Of a stretch of DNA of 64,000 bases, positions 53,116-61,259 are shown one piece after another (positions within the stretch are counted from its first letter, which is position 1; each line of letters starts with the position of its first letter). The DNA comes from Flagellimonas meishanensis. Lineage in GTDB: Bacteria > Bacteroidota > Bacteroidia > Flavobacteriales > Flavobacteriaceae. The notes below the pieces were generated by a model. The model was given only the letters and a program-made list of their open reading frames with translations, was not told where the DNA came from and made no database searches. The DNA is taken from assembly GCF_019880545.1 (NCBI RefSeq), contig NZ_JAINVW010000003.1, positions 620,001 through 684,000 on the forward strand, read 5' to 3'. Both the position numbers and the translations under genes were made by a program.

Positions 53116-54651
53116 TCATCCCAACCAGCCTTCCCTGTCCAAGCTTCTATATTGGATGGCCTCCGATATGTGTCCCTGCGCTATTTTATCGGTATTTTCC
53201 AAATCAGCGATAGTACGGGCCACTTTTAATATTCTATCATAGGCCCTGGCGGAAAGATTAAGGCGCTGCATGGCATTTTTTAGCAAAGTTTTGCTCATTT
53301 CATCCAACACGCAATATTTACGTATCTGCTTTGTGCCCATTTGTGCGTTATAATGAACCCCATCCATGTTGGAAAAACGGCGGGATTGGATAGCCCTGGC
53401 GGAAATGACCCGCTCCCTGATTTGCACACTGCTTTCACCTTTTCTTTCGTCCGCCAGTTTTTCAAACGGCACGGGGGTCACCTCAATATGGATATCTATT
53501 CTATCCAACAAGGGTCCGGATATTTTACTTAAATAACGTTGCATTTCTGCCGGGGATGATGTGACGGGCGCATCGGGGTCGTTAAAATATCCCCCGGGAC
53601 TTGGGTTCATGCTGGCAACAAGCATAAAACTACTGGGATACGTAACGGCATATTTGGCCCTGGCAATTGTTACCTCCCTATCTTCCATGGGCTGACGCAA
53701 TACTTCCAATACCCTCCGTTCAAACTCAGGAAGTTCGTCCAAGAACAGCACTCCGTTATGGGAAAGGGAAATCTCACCAGGCTGAGGATAACTGCCGCCT
53801 CCCACCAACGCTGCACTGCTTATGGTGTGGTGTGGGCTTCTAAAAGGCCGCTGGTGCATAAGACCCATGTTCTTTACCTTGCCGACCACGCTGTGTATTT
53901 TGGTGGTTTCCAAGGCTTCTTGCAACGTCATAGGTGGCAATATGGAGGGAAGGCGCTTGGCCAACATAGTTTTACCTGCTCCCGGAGGTCCTATTAAAAT
54001 AATATTGTGCCCACCGGCTGCTGCAATCTCCATACAACGCTTTATACTTTCCTGGCCCATTACATCAGAGAAATCAAACTCAGGATGGTTCGTCAATTGG
54101 TCAAATTCCCCTTCTTCCTGAATGGTTGTCTGCTCCAATGCCCTTTCAGCGTCAAAAAAGCCTATCACCTCTTCTATATGTTTTACCCCATAAACACAAA
54201 GTCCCTCCACCACCGCGGCTTCCCTGGCGTTTGCTTCGGGCAAGATCATACCCGCAAACCCTTCTTCCTTGGCTTTGATGGCGATGGGCAATGCTCCTTT
54301 TATGGGCTGTACGCTTCCATCAAGGGAAAGTTCTCCCATGATCAGATAGTCTGAAATATTTTTTGACTTAATCTGGTCGGAAGCGGCCAGAATACCCAGA
54401 GCAAGGGGAAGGTCGTAGGCCGAGCCCTCTTTTCTGAGGTCGGCAGGTGCCATGTTAATGGTTATCTTTTTACCAGGAATCCTAAATCCAATATTTTGAA
54501 GGGCTGCAGCAATGCGAAAATTGCTTTCCTTTATGGCATTATCGGGCAATCCTACCAAGTCGTAGCCAATGCCTCTGTCCACGTTGACTTCCATGACGAT
54601 GGTGGTGGCCTCAATGCCAAATACGGCGCTCCCATAAACCTTTATGAGCAT
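53116..54651 (-). CDS. YifB/ComM-family Mg-chelatase-like AAA+ ATPase
   Basis: A 511-residue protein with an N-terminal Lon-substrate-like domain (KVYGSAVFGIEATTIVMEVNVDRGIGYDLVGLPDNAIKES type start) and a AAA+ module: Walker A GPPGAGKTMLAKR near residue 220, Walker B GVLFLDELPEF, and sensor region. The ending RAYDRILKVARTIADLE is typical. In naturally competent bacteria ComM helps branch migration of incoming DNA. It is tail to tail with the aminotransferase gene (2-nt gap). Confidence 0.92.
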   Translation of the reverse strand: MLIKVYGSAVFGIEATTIVMEVNVDRGIGYDLVGLPDNAIKESNFRIAAALQNIGFRIPGKKITINMAPADLRKEGSAYDLPLALGILAASDQIKSKNISDYLIMGELSLDGSVQPIKGALPIAIKAKEEGFAGMILPEANAREAAVVEGLCVYGVKHIEEVIGFFDAERALEQTTIQEEGEFDQLTNHPEFDFSDVMGQESIKRCMEIAAAGGHNIILIGPPGAGKTMLAKRLPSILPPMTLQEALETTKIHSVVGKVKNMGLMHQRPFRSPHHTISSAALVGGGSYPQPGEISLSHNGVLFLDELPEFERRVLEVLRQPMEDREVTIARAKYAVTYPSSFMLVASMNPSPGGYFNDPDAPVTSSPAEMQRYLSKISGPLLDRIDIHIEVTPVPFEKLADERKGESSVQIRERVISARAIQSRRFSNMDGVHYNAQMGTKQIRKYCVLDEMSKTLLKNAMQRLNLSARAYDRILKVARTIADLENTDKIAQGHISEAIQYRSLDREGWLG

Positions 54652-54698
54652 AAATAAAGAGAGAAATGTTGTTTACTAGAGGAGAAATATATTCAATC

Positions 54699-56453
54699 CT
54701 ACTCGACAACAAGCCGCTCTTTGACGGATACCGGGTTTCCAGTTGACGTAAACCCCTCCAGAACCAACTGATAAATGCCAGGCACATCGGAAGTGTAAAA
54801 AACAATCTCCTTTGGACCGTTGGACAAATCTAGGTCTGGCTCCCAAAACAATTGGTGCCTAAAGTCAGGAATTCGCTGGTTTTCTTTATCGCCATAATCC
54901 TGATTGTGATATACTTTTTCTGGTTCAGGTTTGAAAAGATCCACATTTATAATGTGCGGGGTGTAGAAATCGCTATAAAAATCGCCTTCAATGGTCTTAA
55001 AAGAGATCATTCCTTGGAACATTTGGGAGCCCAACAACACTTTTTCCCGTGAAAAACTGATGGATTTCACTTTTTTGGCACTATAACCCATAAAATCTTC
55101 ATGTCTTTTTATAAAAAGGCCGTCCACAAAAACCATGGGCAACAGGTTTCTGTCCGTATACCCTTCTTCAGGCCGTACCTCAAAAACCCGGGTTCCGTCG
55201 TCCAGTCGACGCACGCCTACTTGGTCCACTACCTCAATAATAGTCTCCGGAATCGAATTAAAACGGGTGTAATCATCCAGGTCATAAGTTTCTGTAAATT
55301 TTCGGTAATAGGGCTCCACATGAGATGCGGGAACAATGGAATCCAATTTCACTTCACGATAGGCATTCTCAATTTGGTTTTGAATACTTTTTTGAAGAAT
55401 ACGCTGTTCCATTTCCTTGCTCAGTTTAAATTCTGAAAAATCAAGTGAATCGAACTGCTGGTTTTCGCCATCCAGCACGATGTCATACTTGTCCCAGTCG
55501 TCGGATAAAACCTGTAACGCTCCTTCAAGGTTGTCATATTCCCTGTTGACAATAAAACGGAATTTGCCATCGGCATTGGAAGTGGTCACATTTAACAGAT
55601 ACTTGTTTCCCGGAAGGGACAGGGAAATCCTTTGGTTTTCCACTGGAAGTCCAGTCTCTTTTAATTTAATTGTTCCTGAGATAACATCTCCCCGTAATTC
55701 GGGCAATTGGGTGCTTTTATTAAGATTGTTCGACCATACTTTGTTTAGTTGCTTTTCCACAAAGGTCTCCGAGGATATTTGGGAGGGCATGGGCAATGAG
55801 TCCAATTTCCGGACGGAAATGGAATAACTGCCGGTTGAAGCAGCTTTATCACTCGAACGAATTGTCAACGCTGCCTTTTGCCTTTTTCCAACAACGTCCT
55901 TATCCAAATTGAGGGTTATGTGAGCACTCCCTTTTTGTTCAGGGGCTTTATAAACCATAGTCTTCCGTGGTTCGGGAGAGGCAAGGGAATCCAATGAATC
56001 CATTGGTTTTTCCAAATAGGCTGCTGGTAAGGGTTGATAAGGGTTCACAATGTATAGGTCGGTCTGGAAAAAGTTTTCATGGGGCATATTTTTCATCCAT
56101 TCCGAATATCCCAACAACTTATAGCTGCCGGTGGGCAACGAGGTGGGCACAAAGAAATCCCCATATCCCTTACCTGATTCTAGATGCAATTTATGTGAAA
56201 ACACAACATCTCCCTGTCTATCCACAAGGGTCACATAACCAATCTTACTGATATGGCTCAGTGACTTTGTGCCCCTGTCCATACAATAAAATTTATACAG
56301 CAGGTTTTCCCCAGAAAAAACCAACGCCTCATTGCATTGTAAATAGACCGCTTCTTGCGGCATGTTATTTAGCTTGCCAGTTGAGTTATTTTGGGCAAAT
56401 GTCCCAAGAAAAACCGATAGGCAAATGAACAATGTAATTTTCACTTTCTTCAT
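54699..56453 (-). CDS. secreted protein with plug-like domain but no barrel, TonB-receptor operon
   Basis: A 584-residue protein with a signal peptide (ITLFICLSVFLGTFA, cleavage before QNN). Residues about 30-230 hold beta-sandwich domains (FFVPTSLPTGSYKLLGYSEW is the pattern of MG2/macroglobulin-like domains) and residues about 290-340 resemble the carboxypeptidase regulatory fold (SGTIKLKETGLPVENQRI; GKFRFIVN). From about 400 to 500 a plug-like segment follows: LLPMVFVDGLFIKR, KKVKSISFSREKVLLGSQMF and GMISFKTIEGDF. No barrel follows. ATG 56453 is 10 nt after the last DUF4249 gene. It may bind the receptor or a partner at the surface; this is inferred. Confidence 0.68.
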   Translation of the reverse strand: MKKVKITLFICLSVFLGTFAQNNSTGKLNNMPQEAVYLQCNEALVFSGENLLYKFYCMDRGTKSLSHISKIGYVTLVDRQGDVVFSHKLHLESGKGYGDFFVPTSLPTGSYKLLGYSEWMKNMPHENFFQTDLYIVNPYQPLPAAYLEKPMDSLDSLASPEPRKTMVYKAPEQKGSAHITLNLDKDVVGKRQKAALTIRSSDKAASTGSYSISVRKLDSLPMPSQISSETFVEKQLNKVWSNNLNKSTQLPELRGDVISGTIKLKETGLPVENQRISLSLPGNKYLLNVTTSNADGKFRFIVNREYDNLEGALQVLSDDWDKYDIVLDGENQQFDSLDFSEFKLSKEMEQRILQKSIQNQIENAYREVKLDSIVPASHVEPYYRKFTETYDLDDYTRFNSIPETIIEVVDQVGVRRLDDGTRVFEVRPEEGYTDRNLLPMVFVDGLFIKRHEDFMGYSAKKVKSISFSREKVLLGSQMFQGMISFKTIEGDFYSDFYTPHIINVDLFKPEPEKVYHNQDYGDKENQRIPDFRHQLFWEPDLDLSNGPKEIVFYTSDVPGIYQLVLEGFTSTGNPVSVKERLVVE

Positions 56454-56463
56454 AATTATTGTA

Positions 56464-57684
56464 TTATTCCATCCAAAATTCGGGTGGTGTTGAACTACCA
56501 ATACTTGTGCAGTCCCCGCAGACTTTTGGGACAACTATATATGGACCTTCGTTAGGGCCTCCACTTTGATTTTCTTCCACGTAAGCGACCAATTCACTTT
56601 CAACCAAATTAAGCAAAACGCATACCGGAGGTACGCCTCTTGATAAGACAGGTGCTGCTAGATTACAAGGTTCTATATATGGAGGCAGATTTTCATTAGG
56701 ATAAAAGTCTTCATAATTAAAGAAAATACGCTGCTCCGCAACAGGTGACACATCAAAATATCCCAATACTTTCTCTTCTTGATTAGTTTCAGATGAAACA
56801 TTTCCAACTAAAAACCCTGGCTGTGTTTCGGAGAAAAGACTCTCACTACCTGAAAACTCTTGTAAGGTTTCATAGAAGGTATAGGCCTCATTTGATAGCA
56901 CAAACTGTTTAACCAAAATGCTATATCTATGGGATATGAAATAATTGTCTCTATTGATGAAGCGTACCCTAAAATCATCCAAGCGATCTTCTGAAAAACC
57001 TTCAGTATTTGCCAAAATGATTCCGTTTGAAGCAACTGAGGCATAACAGATACTTTCACTAATGTTGCGGGTCTGTTGCAAAACCTTTACCCCACATGGA
57101 ACTGCTTCAGGATCCGTATCTGCGGCTAAACTATTAGGACTCCATAAAGGAGCCTCAATTCGGAACGTTTCTCCATACGTGAAACGATAGTATTTAGATT
57201 GGTTCTGTGAATCATTGGTATCCAATAAAATGGCTATCCCATCCTCTCCAAAACCATTTTGTGTGCGCTCAGCACGTAATTCATCGATGTTTGTTTCAGT
57301 GTTCAATGCAACTGATTGCGAAGCATAACTCCTACCATCCTGAGTAGTAATCGATAGCCTGTAGGTGTTGCCTGTCTCGGCAGCAAAAGGTACTGCGGAA
57401 ACATAGTTGCCATTACCCATGTCCCGAAAGGTGAAGGTGTTCCCGGATTGGTCCTCGACCAGAACATTGGCATTGGATTCTGCGGTGGGTCCGTCAGCTT
57501 CAAATTCAAAAGTACGGGATAGGAATACTTCTTGGTTCTTTAATTCGTTGGTTATGGTAGCCTCCACGACCAAAGCACTTTCAAAATCCTCGAAAGTTGC
57601 CTCAAAGGGCTCTATGCAGCCATAGAGCAGACCTCCCATAAAAATGGGAGAGAAAAAACGATATGTCACCTTTTCCCATGTCAT
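56464..57684 (-). CDS. DUF4249 lipoprotein, fourth copy
   Basis: A 406-residue lipoprotein (MTWEKVTYRFFSPIFMGGLL, then lipid Cys23 in YGCIEPFEATF). Blocks shared with the other copies: FESALVVEATITNELK, DGRSYASQ, FFNYEDFYPNENLPPYIEPCN and VVPKVCGDCTSIGSSTPPEFWME at the end. The ATG overlaps the stop of the previous gene by 4 nt (ATGA). DUF4249 proteins accompany TonB-dependent receptors in Bacteroidota and have no known function. Its leader is nearly identical to that of copy three. Confidence 0.9.
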   Translation of the reverse strand: MTWEKVTYRFFSPIFMGGLLYGCIEPFEATFEDFESALVVEATITNELKNQEVFLSRTFEFEADGPTAESNANVLVEDQSGNTFTFRDMGNGNYVSAVPFAAETGNTYRLSITTQDGRSYASQSVALNTETNIDELRAERTQNGFGEDGIAILLDTNDSQNQSKYYRFTYGETFRIEAPLWSPNSLAADTDPEAVPCGVKVLQQTRNISESICYASVASNGIILANTEGFSEDRLDDFRVRFINRDNYFISHRYSILVKQFVLSNEAYTFYETLQEFSGSESLFSETQPGFLVGNVSSETNQEEKVLGYFDVSPVAEQRIFFNYEDFYPNENLPPYIEPCNLAAPVLSRGVPPVCVLLNLVESELVAYVEENQSGGPNEGPYIVVPKVCGDCTSIGSSTPPEFWME

Positions 57685-58862
57685 TCTATCCAAAATTCAG
57701 GGATTTCTGGGGAACCTAAGACCGTACAATCACCGCAAACTCTAGGAACAATAATGTAAGATCCGACTGGTCCTGTAAATTCTCCATCATTATCCTTTAC
57801 ATATTTTATTAGATTCAGCCTTACTTGACTTGGTATCTTATCATCGGGTGGAGATGATAAATTACATGGATTCACATAAGGCGGCAAACGTTCACCTGGG
57901 AAAAAGTCCTCGTAATTAAAGAAAATTCGTTTTTCATCGATAGCCGCAACATTAAAATAACCCAATACTTTGTTTACGCTATTTGCTTTTGAAGATAGAT
58001 TACCACTCAAAAATCCAGGTTGAGTTTCTGAGAAAAGATTCTCGGACGTGGCAAAATTGCTCAGGTTTTTATAAAAAGTATGCGGCTCCTGGGACTGACT
58101 GTATTGTCTTACCAAGATGCTATATCTGTGAGTGATAATGTAATTATTTCTGTTTATAAAGCGAACCAGAAAATTGGTCACATTAACATCATCCAAATCT
58201 TCAGTATCTGCTAAAATAATAGTATTTGAGGTCGCACTCGGAAAACAGGTCAATTCTTCCGGTGGTCTAGGAGTGATGATGATGGCACCTTCATCGCTTA
58301 AACTCAAATCATCATTTGTATAAAAGGGTGCAACTATTTTATAGGTCTCCTCATACTCATAGCGATAAAAATTGGTGCTGTCACCAATACCGCGTGTGTT
58401 TAAAAAGATACCTATCCCCTCTTCTCCAAAATCATTAATAATACGTTGTGCATATAAGCTGTCAATCTGTGACATATTCCCCATTGCCGCTTCTTCAGAT
58501 TGGTAGACACTGCCATCCCTGGTGGTGATGAAAAGGGTGTATTGGGTATTTGGTTGGGCCGCAAAGGGTAGTTCGGAAAAATAATTGCCGTTTTCCGATT
58601 CTATAAAGTCAAAACTCACACCGTTGCCCGCAACTACCTGAAGTAGGGCTCCTGATTCCCCAATTGGCCCGTCTGCCTCAAGTTCGTAGGTGCGGGTAAG
58701 AATTATTTGTTGCTGCTTTATCTCATTGGTCAGGGTCGCATCGACCACCAAAACGCTCTCAAAATCGATAAAAGTCGCCTCAAAGGGTTCTATACAACCA
58801 CAGAGCATTCCCCCCATAAAAATGGGCGAGAAAAAACGGTATGTGACTCTATCCCATGTCAT
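57681..58862 (-). CDS. DUF4249 lipoprotein, third copy
   Basis: A 393-residue lipoprotein with Cys23 in CGCIEPFEATF after MTWDRVTYRFFSPIFMGGML. Common blocks: FESVLVVDATLTNEIKQQQI, DGSVYQSEEA, FFNYEDFFPGERLPPYVNPC and IVPRVCGDCTVLGSPEIPEFWIE. It starts with an ATGA overlap to the previous gene. Compared with copies one and two, it is shorter around residues 195-215. The CGDC motif near the end is conserved in all four copies. Confidence 0.9.
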   Translation of the reverse strand: MTWDRVTYRFFSPIFMGGMLCGCIEPFEATFIDFESVLVVDATLTNEIKQQQIILTRTYELEADGPIGESGALLQVVAGNGVSFDFIESENGNYFSELPFAAQPNTQYTLFITTRDGSVYQSEEAAMGNMSQIDSLYAQRIINDFGEEGIGIFLNTRGIGDSTNFYRYEYEETYKIVAPFYTNDDLSLSDEGAIIITPRPPEELTCFPSATSNTIILADTEDLDDVNVTNFLVRFINRNNYIITHRYSILVRQYSQSQEPHTFYKNLSNFATSENLFSETQPGFLSGNLSSKANSVNKVLGYFNVAAIDEKRIFFNYEDFFPGERLPPYVNPCNLSSPPDDKIPSQVRLNLIKYVKDNDGEFTGPVGSYIIVPRVCGDCTVLGSPEIPEFWIE

Positions 58863-60058
58863 TCTATCCAAAATTCAGGGATTTCAGAGGTTCCCAACAC
58901 GCTACAGTCCCCACAAATTCTGGGAACAATCAAATAAGGACCTTCATTTACACTTGCAAGCGCATTGTCAGCGGCATAAATGCCGGCACCGGATTCCAAA
59001 ATAGGCCTGAGCACACAGCCTCCCTCATTCTCTATTACGGGTGTACTTCCGTTGCATGGTTCAACATATGGAGGTAAATCCTCTCCAGGATAAAAATCGT
59101 CATAGTTGAAAAAAAGGCGCTCCTCTGTCACGGAGCTAACGTCAAAATATCCCAACACATTCTCGTCTCGGTTCTCCCTCGAGAATACATTGCCCTGCAA
59201 TAGCCCTGGTTGAATTTGTGAAAAAAGACTTTCCGAACTAGAGAGCTCTCTTAGCGTTTCAAAAAAGGTGAAGGCTTCATTGGATAGAACAAACTGACGG
59301 ACCAAAATACTGTACCTATGTGAGATAATGAAATTGTCCCTACTTATAAAGTGGACTCTAAACTTACTGACCCGATCCTCTTCCAAATCTTCGGTAGAGG
59401 TCAAAATAATGTCAGTTGAGCCAACCGTTGGGTAACATATTTCTTCATCGGTGCTGTTAGGTACTTTTATGACGTCACAGCCTCCTTCTGGGTTTCCAAC
59501 AAGCGAAATCGGTGTCCAGGTCGGTGCAATTACCCTATACGTCTCCTCGTATTCGTACCTATAGTTTTTGGAGGTTCCGCTAGGGTCAAAACTATCCACC
59601 AATATGGCCATCCCATCATTACCGATATCTGTAATTACACGCTCTGCTGACAACCCATCTATAGTGGTTGCGGTGGTTAACCGTGCGGTGTCCGATCCAT
59701 AATTTCTACCATTTGATGTAGTGATGGAAAGCTCATAATCCACTCCAGGTTGTGCCGCAAAGACCTCAGTGGAGCGATATATTCCATTGTTTTCCTCCTC
59801 AAAAGTGTAGATGTTTCCTGCCGAGTCAATGATACGTACATCAGCATTGCTTTCTGGTATGGGGCCATCTGCTTCAAACTCAAATGTCCTTGTAAGAATG
59901 ATTTGTTGTTGTTTTGTTTCGTTGGTGATTGATGCATCGATTACCAAGGCACTTTCAAAATCCACAAAAGTGGCATCAAAAGGTTCTATGCAACCCTGAA
60001 AAAACCCTCCTATTATTAGGGCCATTAGTAAGTGATATTTTTTTGTGTGTGATTTCAT
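58859..60058 (-). CDS. DUF4249 lipoprotein, second copy
   Basis: A 399-residue lipoprotein; Cys23 in GCIEPFDATF follows MKSHTKKYHLLMALIIGGFF. The blocks FESALVIDASITNETKQQQI, DGMAILVDSFDPSGTSKNYR, FFNYDDFYPGEDLPPYVEPCN and IVPRICGDCSVLGTSEIPEFWIE are present. A 59-nt stretch (59559-59617) is nearly identical to copy one. ATG 60058 gives a 4-nt ATGA overlap; the upstream TTG (60067) is not needed. Confidence 0.9.
   Translation of the reverse strand: MKSHTKKYHLLMALIIGGFFQGCIEPFDATFVDFESALVIDASITNETKQQQIILTRTFEFEADGPIPESNADVRIIDSAGNIYTFEEENNGIYRSTEVFAAQPGVDYELSITTSNGRNYGSDTARLTTATTIDGLSAERVITDIGNDGMAILVDSFDPSGTSKNYRYEYEETYRVIAPTWTPISLVGNPEGGCDVIKVPNSTDEEICYPTVGSTDIILTSTEDLEEDRVSKFRVHFISRDNFIISHRYSILVRQFVLSNEAFTFFETLRELSSSESLFSQIQPGLLQGNVFSRENRDENVLGYFDVSSVTEERLFFNYDDFYPGEDLPPYVEPCNGSTPVIENEGGCVLRPILESGAGIYAADNALASVNEGPYLIVPRICGDCSVLGTSEIPEFWIE
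59559..59617 (-). repeat. nearly identical 59-nt tract shared with copy one
   Basis: This tract in copy two matches 60758-60816 in copy one with a single mismatch, encoding DSFDPSGTSKNYRYEY. The flanking sequence is clearly more different, which is the pattern left by gene conversion or by strong constraint on this segment. Confidence 0.6.
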
Positions 60059-61257
60059 TCTGTCCAAAATTCCGGAATTTCAGGAGGTCCAAGCACGCTG
60101 CAGTCGCCACATACCCTTCGTGTAACAAGATATGGGCCTTGATTGTCACTTGGTTGGGCACCGCTATCTCCGGCATATACCCCTGCACCACTTTCGATGA
60201 GCGGCCGTAGGACACAGCCCCCCATATTGGCGATGACCGGGGCACTGGTGCCACAGGGATCCACATAAGGCGGGAGTTCCTCTCCTGGGTAAAAATCGTC
60301 GTAATTGAAAAAGATTCGTTGTTCTGATACCGTACTCACCTCGAAAAATCCAAGTACGCGTTCTTCCGAATTGTCATTGGAGAACACATTTCCTTGCAAA
60401 AACCCGGGTTGCGTTTGGGAAAACAGACTTTCTGAGCTGGAAAACTCCAAAAGGGTGCTATAAAAATTGAAAGCCTCATCGGATTGCACATATTGCCGCA
60501 CCAAAATGCTATATCTATGAGAGATTATATAGTTTTCGCTACTGATGAATCTGACCATAAAATTATCAACCCTGTCTTCAGCCAAATCCTCGGTGGATGT
60601 CAAGATTATTTGGTTTGATCTGTTTGTAGGATAACAGACACGAGCCAAGTCATTGTTGGCAACCAAAATCATGTTGCATCCAAATTCTGCTTCTGGCACC
60701 AATTTGATGGGCCACCAAGTGGGTGCTATTACCCGATAGGTCTCCTCATACTCGTATCTATAGTTTTTGGAGGTGCCGCTAGGGTCAAAACTATCCACCA
60801 ATATGGCCATCCCATCCTGGCCGTCATCATCAGTAATCCGCTCGGCAGTAATCTGATCTATGCCCGTTCCTGTCTTTAGTTGGACCTGATCCGAACGATA
60901 ACTTCTTCCATCCCTGGTGGTCACTGAAAGTTGATAATCCTGACCCGATTCAGCTGCGAAAGTCTCGGTGGATAGATAAAGTCCGTTCCCCTGATCTTCA
61001 AAAACATATGTGTTGCCTTCAGAATCATTGATACTGACATTGGCATTGACCTCAGGTGTTGGGCCTTCATCATCAAACTCATATGACCTGGTAAGAAAAA
61101 TTTCCTGTTGTTTGGTCTCATTGGTTATGGTCGCTTCAATGACCAAAGCGCTCTCGAAATCCTCAAATGTAGCGTTGAACGGTTCTATACATGAGGTCAC
61201 CAGGAGCAATATGAAACACTGGCCAACAATAACAAATTTTCCAATTGCACTCGACAT
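60055..61257 (-). CDS. DUF4249 lipoprotein, first copy
   Basis: A 400-residue lipoprotein with Cys23 in LVTSCIEPFNATFEDFESALV. DGMAILVDSFDPSGTSKNYR, VFSNDNSEERVLGFFEVS, FFNYDDFYPGEELPPYVDPC and RRVCGDCSVLGPPEIPEFWTE are the common blocks. It starts 2 nt after the TonB-dependent receptor stop, so the receptor and all four copies form one coupled unit. Function unknown; a role as a surface or periplasmic partner of the receptor is inferred from the arrangement. Confidence 0.9.
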   Translation of the reverse strand: MSSAIGKFVIVGQCFILLLVTSCIEPFNATFEDFESALVIEATITNETKQQEIFLTRSYEFDDEGPTPEVNANVSINDSEGNTYVFEDQGNGLYLSTETFAAESGQDYQLSVTTRDGRSYRSDQVQLKTGTGIDQITAERITDDDGQDGMAILVDSFDPSGTSKNYRYEYEETYRVIAPTWWPIKLVPEAEFGCNMILVANNDLARVCYPTNRSNQIILTSTEDLAEDRVDNFMVRFISSENYIISHRYSILVRQYVQSDEAFNFYSTLLEFSSSESLFSQTQPGFLQGNVFSNDNSEERVLGFFEVSTVSEQRIFFNYDDFYPGEELPPYVDPCGTSAPVIANMGGCVLRPLIESGAGVYAGDSGAQPSDNQGPYLVTRRVCGDCSVLGPPEIPEFWTE

Positions 61258-61259
61258 GT

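Noticed and set aside
57684..57693. 13-nt overlaps between DUF4249 genes with TTG starts
   Set aside because: The ATG three codons downstream gives an ATGA overlap and puts the lipid cysteine at residue 23 in every copy.
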